A stretch of 64,000 nt of DNA from Kangiella marina (GCF_039541235.1 NZ_BAABFV010000001.1:558001-622000); one strand, 5' to 3'. Shown: positions 44,724 to 54,934, numbered from the stretch's first letter. Translations and numbers: made by a program. Notes: generated by a model not told the origin, from the letters alone.

Positions 44724-45791
44724 ATGAGTGAGCAGTACCCACTACTCAAACTGAATCAAGTTGAATGTCGATATGGCGATCAGGTGATCGTTAAAGACAT
44801 TAATTTCTCATTGAAGCAAGGGGATAGCGCCTGTTTATTGGGTGCCAGTGGTTGCGGTAAAACAACTCTGCTCAGAGCCATTGCTGGCTTAGAGCCAATT
44901 TATGATGGCTCCATTAGCATTCATGGCAAGATTTGCTCTACGGCAAATCACATGCTTCCCCCTGAAAAGCGCGACCTCGGTCTAGTCTTTCAAGATCACG
45001 CCCTCTTCCCCCATTTAAGCATTTTCGATAACGTCGCTTTTGGCCTGCGTAAAATGAAGCGCAAAGACAAAATTGCACGCGTCAATCAATGCCTTGAATT
45101 GGTTGGGTTAGGCGGTATGGGGCAGCGCTTTCCGCACCAGCTTTCAGGCGGCCAGCAACAGCGCGTGGCATTGGCCCGAACGATTGCGCCTAAACCGAAA
45201 CTGGTCTTGATGGACGAACCCTTCTCTAGCCTTGATACGCATTTGCGACGTTCGCTGGCTCGTGAATTAAAAGCGGTCTTAGCGGATCAAAATATTGCTC
45301 ACTTACTGGTCACTCACGATCAGCAAGAAGCGTTCGCCATGGCGGATTATATTGGCGTGATGCACGAAGGAAACTTACTGCAATGGGACAGCCCGTATAA
45401 TCTGTACCACAAGCCGCAAGATGCCCAGATAGCGACCTTTATTGGCGAAGGTTACTTCATCGCAGGCAAGGTATGCGATCAGAATGATATCGTTTCTACC
45501 GTGCTCGGTGACTTCACTATCGCCAATGGCACACATTTTAAGCCAAACCAAGACGTCTTAGTCTTGATGCGCCCCGATGATTTAAAGCCAAACTCGAACT
45601 CAAAACACCGCGCTAAGGTCAGCCACAAGGTCTTTAAAGGTGCGATTATTGAGTATGAACTGGAGTTACCCAATAAAGAACGTCTAAAAGCGATTTTCCC
45701 GAGTCACCATGACTATGCGCTATCACAAGATATAGGGTTCGATTTAGACATCCAACACCTTATCGTCTATCCGAACTTAATTTCTGTCTAA
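44724..45791 (+). CDS. Lone ABC transporter ATPase, FbpC/PotA type
   Basis: 355 residues. Walker [10 protein letters not shown] (about 40-48), signature LSGGQQQR, Walker B LVLMDEP and switch His in VTHD. A C-terminal TOBE-like region (about 265-355) is typical of ferric, spermidine or molybdate importer ATPases. No permease or binding protein is adjacent. The start has no clear ribosome-binding site. Substrate unknown; ferric ion is the closest match by feel, not proven. Confidence 0.88.
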   Translation: MSEQYPLLKLNQVECRYGDQVIVKDINFSLKQGDSACLLGASGCGKTTLLRAIAGLEPIYDGSISIHGKICSTANHMLPPEKRDLGLVFQDHALFPHLSIFDNVAFGLRKMKRKDKIARVNQCLELVGLGGMGQRFPHQLSGGQQQRVALARTIAPKPKLVLMDEPFSSLDTHLRRSLARELKAVLADQNIAHLLVTHDQQEAFAMADYIGVMHEGNLLQWDSPYNLYHKPQDAQIATFIGEGYFIAGKVCDQNDIVSTVLGDFTIANGTHFKPNQDVLVLMRPDDLKPNSNSKHRAKVSHKVFKGAIIEYELELPNKERLKAIFPSHHDYALSQDIGFDLDIQHLIVYPNLISV

Positions 45792-46125
45792 AACTTCAAA
45801 AAATTAAAAATTCATAAAAGTGCTTGATCACGCGCAAAAGCCGGTGGAATAAGGGCTGCAAAGTTACTCCCCTGTTTCTCACAAGTTATCCACAGTAAAT
45901 TACACAAGATATGCTCTTGCTTCTCATCTAAAAACGCACTATCTTGTATCTATTGGCTTTTAGCATACTATATATGGTAAGTGAACAAGTTGTTCTAACT
46001 TGTTGATTTATTGCAAAAGCGCATTAGATTTGTACAAAAAACAATCAAAATAACGGTAATTATCAACTAACGATTCAATCTCTCGGACGAAAGAATCGTT
46101 ACAAAGCATCAAGAGGTCTGGCAAG
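45792..46125 (+). promoter_or_regulatory. nrdAB upstream region with NrdR-like boxes and a DnaA box
   Basis: 334 bp, no gene. A DnaA box (TTATCCACA, 45886-45894) and two 16-bp NrdR-like boxes, 45934-45949 (12 of 16 consensus positions) and 45965-45980 (ATACTATATATGGTAA), whose starts are 31 bp apart, as in known nrd promoters. NrdR represses ribonucleotide reductase genes when nucleotides are plentiful. AT-rich DNA follows to the nrdA start. Confidence 0.72.
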
Positions 46126-48996
46126 ATGGAAACCGAAGTCGGCAAAGCACAACAAGCAGCTGCACCAACCCCAACTCAACGTTCTGACGCAAGCCCAGAA
46201 ATTAAAGCAAATAAACCCGGTGAAGTCCGCGTCATTCGACGTAATGGCAAGGTCACGCCGTATGATGACAGCAAAATTGAAGTGGCAATGACAAAAGCTT
46301 TTCTTGCTGTTGAAGGTGGTAATGCGGCAGCGTCTTCTCGCGTTCATGAGACGGTTCGTCAGCTAACTAAGCAAATCACCGAAGCATTCAAGCGTCGTAT
46401 GCCAGGTGGCGGCACCATTCACATTGAAGACATTCAGGATCAGGTTGAACTGGCTCTAATGCGCAATAGTGAACAGAAAGTGGCTCGCGCTTATGTTCTG
46501 TATCGTAACGAACGCGCACAAGAGCGTGCGGCTCGTGACAATGACAAGCTTGACGCTATCGTTGGCGACAACGCGGTAACAGTAACTGGCGCTGATGGTC
46601 AGAAAAAACCTCTCGATGTTCAACGCCTACATACTGTGGTGGTTGAAGCTTGTAAAAACTTAGAAGACGTCGATGGCGACCAAATCATCAAAGAAACGAT
46701 GCGTAACCTGTACGATGGCGTGGCTTTGAGCGACGTCTATCAAGCACTAGTGATGACTGCTCGTACTATGATTGAGGTCGAACCAAACTACTCATACGTA
46801 ACAGCCCGCTTATTGCTCGACAATGTTCGTACAGAAGCATTGCGTGAGCTGGGCGTTGGTAAACGTGCGACGCAAAGCGAAATGGCAGCGATTTATCCGC
46901 AAGCCTTCAAAGCTTATTTAGAGCTTGGCGTAGAGCACGAATTATTAAGCCCTGAATTACTATCATTCGATCTTGAAAAGCTGGGCAACGCGATTCAAGC
47001 AGATCGCGACTTACTGTTTACCTACCTTGGTATTCAGACGCTTTACGATCGCTATTTCATTCATAAAGACGAAATTCGTATCGAATTACCGCAGGTATTC
47101 TGGATGCGCGTCTCGATGGGCTTAGCGGTGAACGAAGAGAACCGTGAAGAGCGCGCGATTGAGTTCTATAACATTCTTTCGACGTTCCACTACATGAGCT
47201 CAACACCAACGCTATTTAACTCAGGCACGTTACGCCCACAGCTTTCTAGCTGCTACTTGACGAACGTTCCCGATGACCTAGACGGCATTTATGGTGCGAT
47301 TAAAGATAACGCCCTACTGTCTAAGTTCGCCGGCGGTTTAGGTAACGACTGGACGCCAGTACGTGGTCTTGGCGCTTACATCAAAGGCACCAACGGTAAA
47401 TCACAAGGTGTTGTACCATTCTTGAAAGTAGCCAACGATACTGCGGTTGCGGTTAACCAGGGTGGTAAACGTAAAGGTGCGGTTTGTGCTTACTTAGAAA
47501 CATGGCACATCGACATCGAAGAGTTCCTAGAGCTGCGTAAGAATACGGGTGATGACCGTCGTCGTACGCATGATATGAACTCTGCGAACTGGGTGCCAGA
47601 CTTATTCTTAAAGCGTGTTAGCACCGATGGCGAGTGGACTCTATTCAGCCCGAACGAAGTACCCGATCTGCATGACTTGTACGGTAAAGCGTTTGAAGAG
47701 CGCTATGAGTACTACGAAGAGATGGCTAAGTACGGCAAGATGAAAACCGCCAAAACCATGCAAGCGAAAGATTTGTGGCGCAAAATGTTATCGATGTTAT
47801 TCGAAACAGGCCACCCATGGATTACGTTTAAAGATCCATGTAACTTGCGTTCGCCACAGCAACACGCAGGCGTTGTGCACAGCTCAAACCTTTGTACTGA
47901 AATTACGCTGAACACTAAAGCTGGCGAAGAAATTGCGGTATGTAACTTAGGCTCGGTTAACCTTCCTAAGCACATGGTTGACGGCAAGTTGGATACAGAG
48001 CAACTTGAGAAAACCGTTACAACAGCTATCCGCATGCTGGATAACGTGATTGACATTAACTTCTACCCAGTAGAAACAGCGCGTCAGTCAAACATGCGTC
48101 ACCGCCCTGTTGGCCTTGGCATGATGGGCTTCCAAGATGCCTTGTACGTACAGAATATTCCTTATACATCAGAAGAAGCAGTAACCTTCGCTGATAACGC
48201 GATGGAAGCGATTTCCTACTACGCGATTAAAGCGTCGACTGACCTTGCTGAAGAGCGTGGCTCTTACGGAAGCTTCGCAGGCTCATTATGGTCACAAGGT
48301 ATTTTACCAATCGATTCCATTCAAAAGTTAATCGAAGAACGTGGCGAAGAATTTGTTGAAGTTGATACCAGCAGCACTATGGACTGGGATACGTTACGTG
48401 ACCGCGTGAAAAACGTCGGCATGCGTAACTCTAACGTGATGGCGATTGCGCCGACGGCTACGATTTCGAACATCACGGGTGTGTCGCAATCTATCGAACC
48501 GACGTATCAGAACCTTTACGTGAAATCGAACCTTTCTGGCGAGTTCACCGTGGTTAACCCTTACATGGTTCGCGAGTTGAAGAAACGCAACTTGTGGGAC
48601 AACGTGATGGTTAATGACCTTAAGTACTACGAAGGCAGCTTGAAACCGATCGAACGTATACCACAAGAGTTGAAAGACTTGTTCGCCAACGCTTTTGAAG
48701 TTGAGCCTAAGTGGTTAGTCGAAGCAGCGAGCCGTCGCCAAAAATGGATCGACCAAGCGCAGTCACTGAACCTTTACATGAGCGAACCGTCTGGTAAGAA
48801 ACTCGATATGGTTTACCGCATGGCTTGGTTCCGTGGTCTTAAAACGACTTATTACTTGCGCTCAATGGGCGCGACAAGCACTGAGAAGTCAACCATCAGT
48901 GATGGCAAGTTAAACGCCGTATCGTCAGCGCCAGTAGGCTCTGCGGCGCCACAAGCTTGCTCCATTGACGACCCTGACTGCGAAGCTTGTCAGTAA
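46126..48996 (+). CDS. nrdA: Class Ia ribonucleotide reductase alpha subunit
   Basis: 956 residues, long for class Ia. Two ATP-cone regions open the protein: VRVIRRNGKVTPYDDSKIEVA (about 36-120) and a second, diverged, from about 160 (VTGADGQKKPLDVQRLHTVVV). The catalytic barrel has SSTPTLFNSGT, LSSCYLTN and NLCTEI with the active-site cysteines. The C-terminus ends CSIDDPDCEACQ with the reducing cysteine pair. It makes deoxyribonucleotides with NrdB. AGAGG lies 9 nt upstream; nrdB starts 82 bp downstream. Confidence 0.96.
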   Translation: METEVGKAQQAAAPTPTQRSDASPEIKANKPGEVRVIRRNGKVTPYDDSKIEVAMTKAFLAVEGGNAAASSRVHETVRQLTKQITEAFKRRMPGGGTIHIEDIQDQVELALMRNSEQKVARAYVLYRNERAQERAARDNDKLDAIVGDNAVTVTGADGQKKPLDVQRLHTVVVEACKNLEDVDGDQIIKETMRNLYDGVALSDVYQALVMTARTMIEVEPNYSYVTARLLLDNVRTEALRELGVGKRATQSEMAAIYPQAFKAYLELGVEHELLSPELLSFDLEKLGNAIQADRDLLFTYLGIQTLYDRYFIHKDEIRIELPQVFWMRVSMGLAVNEENREERAIEFYNILSTFHYMSSTPTLFNSGTLRPQLSSCYLTNVPDDLDGIYGAIKDNALLSKFAGGLGNDWTPVRGLGAYIKGTNGKSQGVVPFLKVANDTAVAVNQGGKRKGAVCAYLETWHIDIEEFLELRKNTGDDRRRTHDMNSANWVPDLFLKRVSTDGEWTLFSPNEVPDLHDLYGKAFEERYEYYEEMAKYGKMKTAKTMQAKDLWRKMLSMLFETGHPWITFKDPCNLRSPQQHAGVVHSSNLCTEITLNTKAGEEIAVCNLGSVNLPKHMVDGKLDTEQLEKTVTTAIRMLDNVIDINFYPVETARQSNMRHRPVGLGMMGFQDALYVQNIPYTSEEAVTFADNAMEAISYYAIKASTDLAEERGSYGSFAGSLWSQGILPIDSIQKLIEERGEEFVEVDTSSTMDWDTLRDRVKNVGMRNSNVMAIAPTATISNITGVSQSIEPTYQNLYVKSNLSGEFTVVNPYMVRELKKRNLWDNVMVNDLKYYEGSLKPIERIPQELKDLFANAFEVEPKWLVEAASRRQKWIDQAQSLNLYMSEPSGKKLDMVYRMAWFRGLKTTYYLRSMGATSTEKSTISDGKLNAVSSAPVGSAAPQACSIDDPDCEACQ

Positions 48997-49078
48997 CACT
49001 ATTCGGGGAGCTTTTTAGCTCCCCTTTTAGACATTAAGAACGAATTAGCAACACAGCAAAAATTAATGAGGTAGAGAT

Positions 49079-50341
49079 ATGTTCAACTGGGACGACTACG
49101 AAAAAGAAGAAAAAGCGGAACAAAAACAACCGCCGCAACAGCCTAAAGCTGAACCAGCGGTAAAACCAGAACCAGCTCCACAAACCGCAGAAGCGGCAAA
49201 ACCAGCGGCTCCGACAACCGAAGAATATGTTGAACCTGAAGCTTTAGACAATGTCGCCAAGGCTCAAGCATCGTTAGAAAGCCTCGACGTCGCTCCAGGC
49301 CTAGAAGAGCTCGAAATGGGTGCTGAGCGTATTGAAGTAGACGACAAGAAAATGATCAACTGTCGTGCAGACTTAAATCAGTTAGTTCCTTTTAAATACG
49401 ACTGGGCTTGGCAAAAATACCTCGATGGTTGCTCAAACCACTGGATGCCTCAAGAAGTTAACATGACTAAAGACGTGGCGACGTGGAAAGATCCAAACGG
49501 CTTAAGCGATGACGAACGTCGTATCGTGATGCGTTCACTGGGTTACTTCTCTACCGCTGACTCTTTAGTGGCTAACAACCTCGTTTTAGCCATCTATCGC
49601 TTGATTACTAACCCTGAATGTCGCCAGTATATTTTGCGCCAAGCGTTTGAAGAAGCGATCCACACTCACGCGTATCAGTACTGCATTGAGTCACTGGGTA
49701 TGGACGAAGCGGAAGTCTTTAACATGTACCGCGAAGTGCCGAGCATCGCTAAGAAAGCCGCTTGGAGTATTAAACATACTCAGGGCATTTCAAACCCAGC
49801 ATTCACCACAGGCACGCCAGAGTCCGACCAAGAATTACTGCGTAACTTGATTGGCTTCTACTGCGTCACCGAAGGTGTTTTCTTCTACTGTGGCTTCACT
49901 CAGATCCTATCGATGGGTCGCCGTAACAAAATGACCGGTGTTGCTGAGCAGTTCCAATACATTTTGCGTGATGAATCAATGCACCTAAACTTCGGTGTTG
50001 ACGTCATTAACCAGATCAAATTGGAAAACCCACACCTGTGGACCGAAGAGTTCCAACAAGAAGTGATTCAAATGATTCTTGAAGGTACACAGCTCGAAAT
50101 CGAATATGCACGTGACACTATGCCACGTGGCGTATTAGGCATGAACGCCAACATGATGGAAGAGTACTTACAGTTTATCTGTAACCGCCGTCTGGCTCAG
50201 CTAGGCCTTCCTGCACAGTTCAAAAACGTCTCAAACCCATTCCCATGGATGAGCGAAATTATGGACTTGAAGAAAGAGAAAAACTTCTTCGAAACTCGTG
50301 TTATTGAATACCAAACAGGTGGCGCCCTTTCTTGGGACTAA
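49079..50341 (+). CDS. nrdB: Class Ia ribonucleotide reductase beta subunit with N-terminal low-complexity extension
   Basis: 420 residues. The first 80 or so are rich in Glu, Lys, Pro, Ala and Gln, unlike E. coli NrdB (376 residues). The iron-binding core follows: [15 protein letters not shown] aligns with the EAIHSRSYTHII segment, so the radical Tyr is present. Further ligands are in [12 protein letters not shown] and DESMHLNFG. It supplies the tyrosyl radical to NrdA. The C-terminus ends in the NrdA-binding tail. Terminator at 50403-50432. Confidence 0.95.
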   Translation: MFNWDDYEKEEKAEQKQPPQQPKAEPAVKPEPAPQTAEAAKPAAPTTEEYVEPEALDNVAKAQASLESLDVAPGLEELEMGAERIEVDDKKMINCRADLNQLVPFKYDWAWQKYLDGCSNHWMPQEVNMTKDVATWKDPNGLSDDERRIVMRSLGYFSTADSLVANNLVLAIYRLITNPECRQYILRQAFEEAIHTHAYQYCIESLGMDEAEVFNMYREVPSIAKKAAWSIKHTQGISNPAFTTGTPESDQELLRNLIGFYCVTEGVFFYCGFTQILSMGRRNKMTGVAEQFQYILRDESMHLNFGVDVINQIKLENPHLWTEEFQQEVIQMILEGTQLEIEYARDTMPRGVLGMNANMMEEYLQFICNRRLAQLGLPAQFKNVSNPFPWMSEIMDLKKEKNFFETRVIEYQTGGALSWD

Positions 50342-50402
50342 CCTGAAGTTTCCAAAGTACCATTTGGGGGAACGGAGAAGCTCTAGTAGCTTCTCATCCA
50401 GA

Positions 50403-50432
50403 AGCCTGACAAGAAATTGTCAGGCTTTTTTT
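50403..50432 (+). terminator. Rho-independent terminator of nrdAB
   Basis: AGCCTGACAA-GAAA-TTGTCAGGCT followed by seven Ts, 62 bp after the nrdB stop. Confidence 0.92.
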
Positions 50433-50452
50433 CGCTTAAAATTAAAGACGTT

Positions 50453-51214
50453 CTACTTCTTATTTTTTCGACGTCTCCACGTAATAAAGCCGCTGGCAAC
50501 CAACCAAATTATAATGAAGGCGGTAATGTCGTGAGTTATTTTCCCACTCAAGCCAATAATACTTCCGCTATGTAAGTCTTGTACAAATTGTAAATGTGTA
50601 ATCTGGCGCTGGCGATATTTATCGCCGAGTTCGCTCTGTGTTTTTTTATCTGCAGGAGTAGCGCTTTGGTTATTTATCGTTAACGCCTCTGTCGGCTTCC
50701 AAGCGTAGGTCATCATGTCAAAGCGGTAATGGGCATCTTGGCTAGTCTTGATAAGTAACTGGTTGTCTAGCACACCTATAGACTCGACAATACCGTCAAC
50801 CTGTCCAGAAAAAGAAGCCACCTCGATTAACTTAAAGTCATCTGTTAACCAGTAAACATTTGCTGAAGTAGCAAGTAGTACATCCTCTTTCCACCAACCA
50901 AAAAAAAGAATGCTTCCTTGTATATCTTCCCAGTAAGCATCATCAAGATATACCTGCTTACCAACTTGGCACGCACTCTTAGATTTGGACTCCAAGCAAC
51001 GTACATTTTTTGGTAAGCTTACACCATACCAGTCGAGTAGCCAGCCTGTCGTGATATAAGACTGGTGAAGCTTTAATCCTTCGTAATGATTGAGTAAAAC
51101 ACCTGTAATCGCTAAATTTAGTAGAAAGATTGAAGCGATCATACCAAAGCGACGATGCCACTTTCGGAAGTGAAGTTTATGGTTACTGGAAGAAGACTTG
51201 CGATTTTGTTTCAT
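50453..51214 (-). CDS. PepSY-like membrane protein, last gene of the porin/flavoprotein operon
   Basis: 253 residues. One helix near the N-terminus (about 23-43, GMIASIFLLNLAITGVLLNHY) and one near the C-terminus (about 230-247, HDITAFIIIWLVASGFITW) enclose a periplasmic domain. The LHFRKWHRRFG and LQFVQDLHSG histidines resemble the PepSY_TM heme or metal sites. Such proteins pass electrons across the inner membrane to extracytoplasmic flavoproteins. The start overlaps the FMN-binding gene's end by 4 bp (ATGA). Confidence 0.8.
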   Translation of the reverse strand: MKQNRKSSSSNHKLHFRKWHRRFGMIASIFLLNLAITGVLLNHYEGLKLHQSYITTGWLLDWYGVSLPKNVRCLESKSKSACQVGKQVYLDDAYWEDIQGSILFFGWWKEDVLLATSANVYWLTDDFKLIEVASFSGQVDGIVESIGVLDNQLLIKTSQDAHYRFDMMTYAWKPTEALTINNQSATPADKKTQSELGDKYRQRQITHLQFVQDLHSGSIIGLSGKITHDITAFIIIWLVASGFITWRRRKNKK

Positions 51215-51738
51215 TGCACAATTTCATTTAACATCAAAGCTACGCGAGCGATCTTTTTCATCGCGCTAACTGACATAGTTGCACCTGTTATTCCATCGAT
51301 ATGCCTATCTAATTCATTATCTTCAGTCAGCTTGATTTGTTCAAACTGCTCTGTAAAAGCCTGCATATGGATTTCATCTCCGCGACTTTCTCGGAACTCA
51401 AGTACTCTTATAGCGCTGATTTGTTGACCCTTTACGCTAACACCAAAACTGATAGGTTTTTCTTTACCAATTTCATCCAAAAACCACACAGACTGATCAC
51501 TATGCTGCCAATAACGCAATCGTAACTTAGGGTAAGAGTGGTCAAGAATTTCAGTGATTTTTTCTTGCACTTCATCATCCAGCCAGAGCGTTTTCATTTT
51601 AGGTCTTACGCCTTCTTCTAAAGGAGCAAATGCTTGATGGATAAACTGCTGCTTAGTCATATACTGCTGAGCTTGGCTAGTGGTCATAGTTGCCAACAAC
51701 ACAATTGAAAAGCTTATTTTCAAGAAATTAGTTATCAC
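51211..51738 (-). CDS. Exported FMN-binding protein with an ApbE flavinylation motif
   Basis: 175 residues from the GTG at 51738, with GAGAG about 9 nt upstream; a TTG three codons earlier is also open. A signal peptide precedes QAQQYMTKQQF. The FMN_bind domain ends with DGITGATMS, an exact D-x-x-(S/T)-G-A-(S/T) match, so FMN should be attached to Thr154. It is likely to be periplasmic and an electron carrier to ferric iron or another acceptor, between the PepSY protein and the porin genes. Confidence 0.88.
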   Translation of the reverse strand: MITNFLKISFSIVLLATMTTSQAQQYMTKQQFIHQAFAPLEEGVRPKMKTLWLDDEVQEKITEILDHSYPKLRLRYWQHSDQSVWFLDEIGKEKPISFGVSVKGQQISAIRVLEFRESRGDEIHMQAFTEQFEQIKLTEDNELDRHIDGITGATMSVSAMKKIARVALMLNEIVQ

Positions 51739-51813
51739 AATAATCAACTCTCAAAACGAGTAAAGGCAGGCTCTCAGGCCTGCCTTTATTACCAACTTAA
51801 AAAGCAGTCTTTA

Positions 51814-52980
51814 TTAGAACTGGTAACCTACACCTAGGTTGAAACCGTTGCCATCTTGAGCACCAGAACGATTTTCTAGGTCAAATTTAAACACAACGTT
51901 TTCATGTGGCCAGTAGTTGAAGCCGACATTAGATTGCTTCATTTCTGTATTAATACTGCTGTTACCAGCGGCATTGTCCCACACACTATAACGTGCAAAG
52001 ATACCGAACTCGTCGTTGAAGCGATAGCTTGGTTCAACGAAGAAGCCGTCTTGCTTGTCTTGACCGTTCATTTCAGCTTCTGCGCTATCGATATCCCAAC
52101 CTGCATACAAGGCACGGATACCAAAACCATCTACGTTATAGATAGCGTGAGCGGTGTATAGGTTTGCATCAGCATTCAAAACGCCTTGTGTTAAATCTGT
52201 TTGGTGCTGAACCGATGCTGCTAACTCTAAACCTGGAATAGCAGTGTACTTGATGCGTGCTGTGTAAGCAAAGCTGTCTGCATTTGCTTTCGCAACCTTC
52301 TGGCGACCGCTACGAATGCTGAAATCATAAACACCCGCGTCGTTTGGTACTTCGAGACCAGAGTGTATAGCAAAGTCTGCTGTTAAACCTTCAGCCAACT
52401 TACTTGTCACACCTGCACCAGCTTCCCACCAAGTGGTAGGTATAATGTTTTTTTCAATTGGGTTTCTTTCTACACCGTAAAATGTTGGTGGCTCATGAGT
52501 TTCGTTCAAAATACCGACCGGCACTAAGAATAAACCTGACTTGATAGAAGTAGCATCAGTAACATCAATTTCGACATAAGCCTGCTCAAGCTCAACCTCG
52601 CCAGGTTTTCCGTCGCCAGATAGTGAGTGCTCAAGTTCAAGTTCAGAGAAAAAACGAATACTATCAGTGAACTGATAGCCCATGAAAGTTACGAAGCGGT
52701 GGAAATCGATAGACTCTTTGTCTTCGATATTGTTGTAATGTAACTCACCATAACCACCAAAAGATAACTTTGAGCTCGCCGAATTGTTCATGCTTTTTTC
52801 TGCAGCTTCAACCGAAGCTTCCGCTTTTTTATCAGCTTTCTTTACCGACTCTTTAAGCTCATTGATTTCTTTTTGTTGAGCATCGATAAGTTGACGTAAT
52901 TCTTCATTTGTTGGTTCTGCCGCATTTGCCGTAATGCATGACATTAGTGCTGCAGACACTAGCGCAAGTTTAAATTTCAC
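51814..52980 (-). CDS. Outer-membrane porin-like protein with coiled-coil N-terminus
   Basis: 388 residues. The signal peptide ends ...CITANA|AEPTNEE. A short coiled coil (about 22-65, LRQLIDAQQKEINELKESVKK) precedes a beta-barrel that starts KLSFGGYGELHYN and finishes with a terminal aromatic, GVGYQF, as usual for porins. Other porins of this type pass phosphate, organic acids or chelates; its substrate is unknown. A Fur-like site lies 62-76 bp upstream, and the flavoprotein genes follow. Confidence 0.87.
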   Translation of the reverse strand: MKFKLALVSAALMSCITANAAEPTNEELRQLIDAQQKEINELKESVKKADKKAEASVEAAEKSMNNSASSKLSFGGYGELHYNNIEDKESIDFHRFVTFMGYQFTDSIRFFSELELEHSLSGDGKPGEVELEQAYVEIDVTDATSIKSGLFLVPVGILNETHEPPTFYGVERNPIEKNIIPTTWWEAGAGVTSKLAEGLTADFAIHSGLEVPNDAGVYDFSIRSGRQKVAKANADSFAYTARIKYTAIPGLELAASVQHQTDLTQGVLNADANLYTAHAIYNVDGFGIRALYAGWDIDSAEAEMNGQDKQDGFFVEPSYRFNDEFGIFARYSVWDNAAGNSSINTEMKQSNVGFNYWPHENVVFKFDLENRSGAQDGNGFNLGVGYQF

Positions 52981-53296
52981 AATATTCCCCTAAACGAAAG
53001 TAGTTAAAAACGTGCGCACTATATACAAACCTTCACCGTAATGCAAATCATTCTTATTACTACTTGGATATAGTTTAGCGACCCGCTATTAACATAATTA
53101 ACGATTCACTAGGCTTTTTTATAATACTCAGCTATATCATCGCTTTAATTTTACGGTAGGTTTTAATGTTTCAGAAGTTATTCACTTGCTCAAACTCTTA
53201 TGGCTGGGATAAACCCACTATTATTTGAGGTGTATATACATACTTAGTAAAAAGCGGCAAATGGATTAAAGGCAGCACATCAAGCAAAAAAGCTGC
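52981..53296. other. Intergenic region upstream of the porin gene
   Basis: 316 bp, AT-rich, containing the Fur-like site at 53042-53056 and the porin promoter region. Nothing else recognised. Confidence 0.6.
53042..53056 (-). promoter_or_regulatory. Fur-box-like site upstream of the porin operon
   Basis: On the minus strand TAAGAAT-G-ATTTGCA, two mismatches from the TGAnAATnATTnTCA core and flanked by further AATGATT-type sequence. Placed 62-76 bp before the porin start. Confidence 0.6.
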
Positions 53297-53623
53297 TTAG
53301 TCAGTATGGTTACTTCTAGGAGGATTCTTTAAATACAAGTAAACGAAGGTTAAAGCTCTGTATGGCGTACGGCCTTTAGCAATGTGTAGATCGAGAATCT
53401 CCGTCACTTTAGGATTCTGTTGCGGTAGATAATTAAGGATTTCTTCTCGCGATAGGTTCGCTGGAGAGCGGATAATTTCATAAGATTTTTGTTTAAAGTT
53501 ATACAGTCTTGTAGCTTCAGGGGCTTGTGGAATTTTTATGGTGACCTTTACAGTGGCGCTAGCACCGTATGTGGAGGCTGAAAAGAGGTAAAAAACGAGG
53601 CAGAGCATTAATGTCTTAAGCAT
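53297..53623 (-). CDS. Small exported protein of unknown function
   Basis: 108 residues with a signal peptide (MLKTLMLCLVFYLFSASTYG) and a good GGAG-TTGCA-ATG start. The mature part contains TVKVTIKIPQAPEATRLYN and an EEILNYLPQQNPKVTEILD helix. No family recognised. The gene immediately upstream of the start, on the same strand, has no convincing coding signal. Confidence 0.6.
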   Translation of the reverse strand: MLKTLMLCLVFYLFSASTYGASATVKVTIKIPQAPEATRLYNFKQKSYEIIRSPANLSREEILNYLPQQNPKVTEILDLHIAKGRTPYRALTFVYLYLKNPPRSNHTD

Positions 53624-54352
53624 TGCAACTCCAAGTGTCGTTTTAGCATGCTAAGCTTAAACCGCACCAAGCCTGATGTTTCACTGACTTTATCTGGGGG
53701 CTTTAAGACAGATGTTACTAAGGCGCATGAATTAAAGGTTGAGTTCGAGCAACTCACATCGGAAGCCGTGAGTTCGACGGGGTAATTCCTTGTTTTTACA
53801 TAAATTCCGCTTTTTATATTCATAGTTGTATCTTGCATACAACTTTAGATTATCTAATCCGATACCTTAATTCAAGTAATCCGACACGGGTCACATAGTG
53901 GAAATTGTAAAAAAATGTGACACACAATCTTAAGATGCTGATATTTATAACAATATTATTAATGTTAACGTTTTATGACACTGTTGTTTATCCTGTTTTC
54001 ACACTTTAGACGGGGTTTGGCGCGCTCCTTGTCATAAGTTTTTTCAATCAGTCGTTTGTTTGCAATGCGCTACCAGCTACTTCTTTGTCGCTATTAGCTG
54101 GTTTCTTAATGACTATTAAGTAAACAGTGCCGTGTTTTATGTCAGTGAAGGCTACACGCTATAAGTCCACAGTGGAAAGGCTTTTAAGGTTAGATCTAGG
54201 TCGGACCAAGCTGCTTCGCCGAGGCCCTTTCATGGCAAGATCACTTTATCATCACCATTAATAATAGACAGTTTAAGAAAAAGCCCAGCGAATGCTGGGC
54301 TTTTTCTGAGCTTAACTTGTTAAGTTAACTAAGTTAGCGTTAGCTGTAACAT
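53624..54352. other. Region without a convincing gene between the small exported protein and sodB
   Basis: About 730 bp. An open frame at 53608-53838 (minus) has no ribosome-binding site or recognisable fold and is not called. Otherwise AT-rich stretches around 53940-54020 and the sodB terminator at 54278-54305. No other structure recognised. Confidence 0.55.
54278..54305 (-). terminator. Bidirectional terminator after sodB
   Basis: AAAAAGCCCAGC-GAAT-GCTGGGCTTTTT, a strong stem with T-runs on both strands, 48 bp past the sodB stop. Confidence 0.9.
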
Positions 54353-54934
54353 TTACGCGAAGTTTTTCGCTGCAAAGTCCCAGTTAACAAGCTCCCAGAA
54401 GTTTTTCAAGTATTCTGGACGAGCGTTGCGGTAATCCACATAGTAAGCATGCTCCCAAACGTCAACCGTTAGCAATGGTGTCACACCCGCGTCAGTGATT
54501 GGCGTATCAGCGTTGCTTGTATTAACGATTTCAAGTGAACCTGCAGAGTTTTTAACTAACCATGTCCAACCTGAACCGAAGTTACCCGCTGCGCTTGCTG
54601 TGAACTTCTCTTTAAAGTCTGCGAATGAACCGAACGCTGAGTTAATTGCGTCAGCTAGAGAACCTGAAGGCTCTCCACCGCCGTTAGGGCTTAGGCTGTT
54701 CCAGTAGAAAGTGTGGTTCCAAACTTGTGCAGCATTGTTGAACACACCACCTTCAGAAGTACGGATGATGTCTTCTAGCGACTTACCTGCGAAATCAGTA
54801 CCTTCAATCATCTTGTTCAAGTTAGTCACGTAAGCATTGTGGTGCTTGCCGTAGTGGTAATTGATGGTTTCTTCCGAGATATGTGGTGCTAGTGCATCAC
54901 GACCATAAGGTAATTCTGGTAGTTCAATTGCCAT
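54353..54934 (-). CDS. sodB: Superoxide dismutase, iron type
   Basis: 193 residues. [10 protein letters not shown] near 27-36, [19 protein letters not shown] and [19 protein letters not shown] give the His, His, Asp and His metal ligands. The [12 protein letters not shown] and AAQ patterns place it in the Fe-SOD group. It dismutates superoxide in the cytoplasm. A clear GGAGAT-type site precedes the start. Confidence 0.96.
   Translation of the reverse strand: MAIELPELPYGRDALAPHISEETINYHYGKHHNAYVTNLNKMIEGTDFAGKSLEDIIRTSEGGVFNNAAQVWNHTFYWNSLSPNGGGEPSGSLADAINSAFGSFADFKEKFTASAAGNFGSGWTWLVKNSAGSLEIVNTSNADTPITDAGVTPLLTVDVWEHAYYVDYRNARPEYLKNFWELVNWDFAAKNFA

Noticed and set aside
53608-53838. 76-codon minus-strand frame before the small exported protein
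   Set aside because: Overlaps the better supported gene at 53297-53623 by 16 bp, has no Shine-Dalgarno sequence and no recognised features. A real short gene is not excluded.
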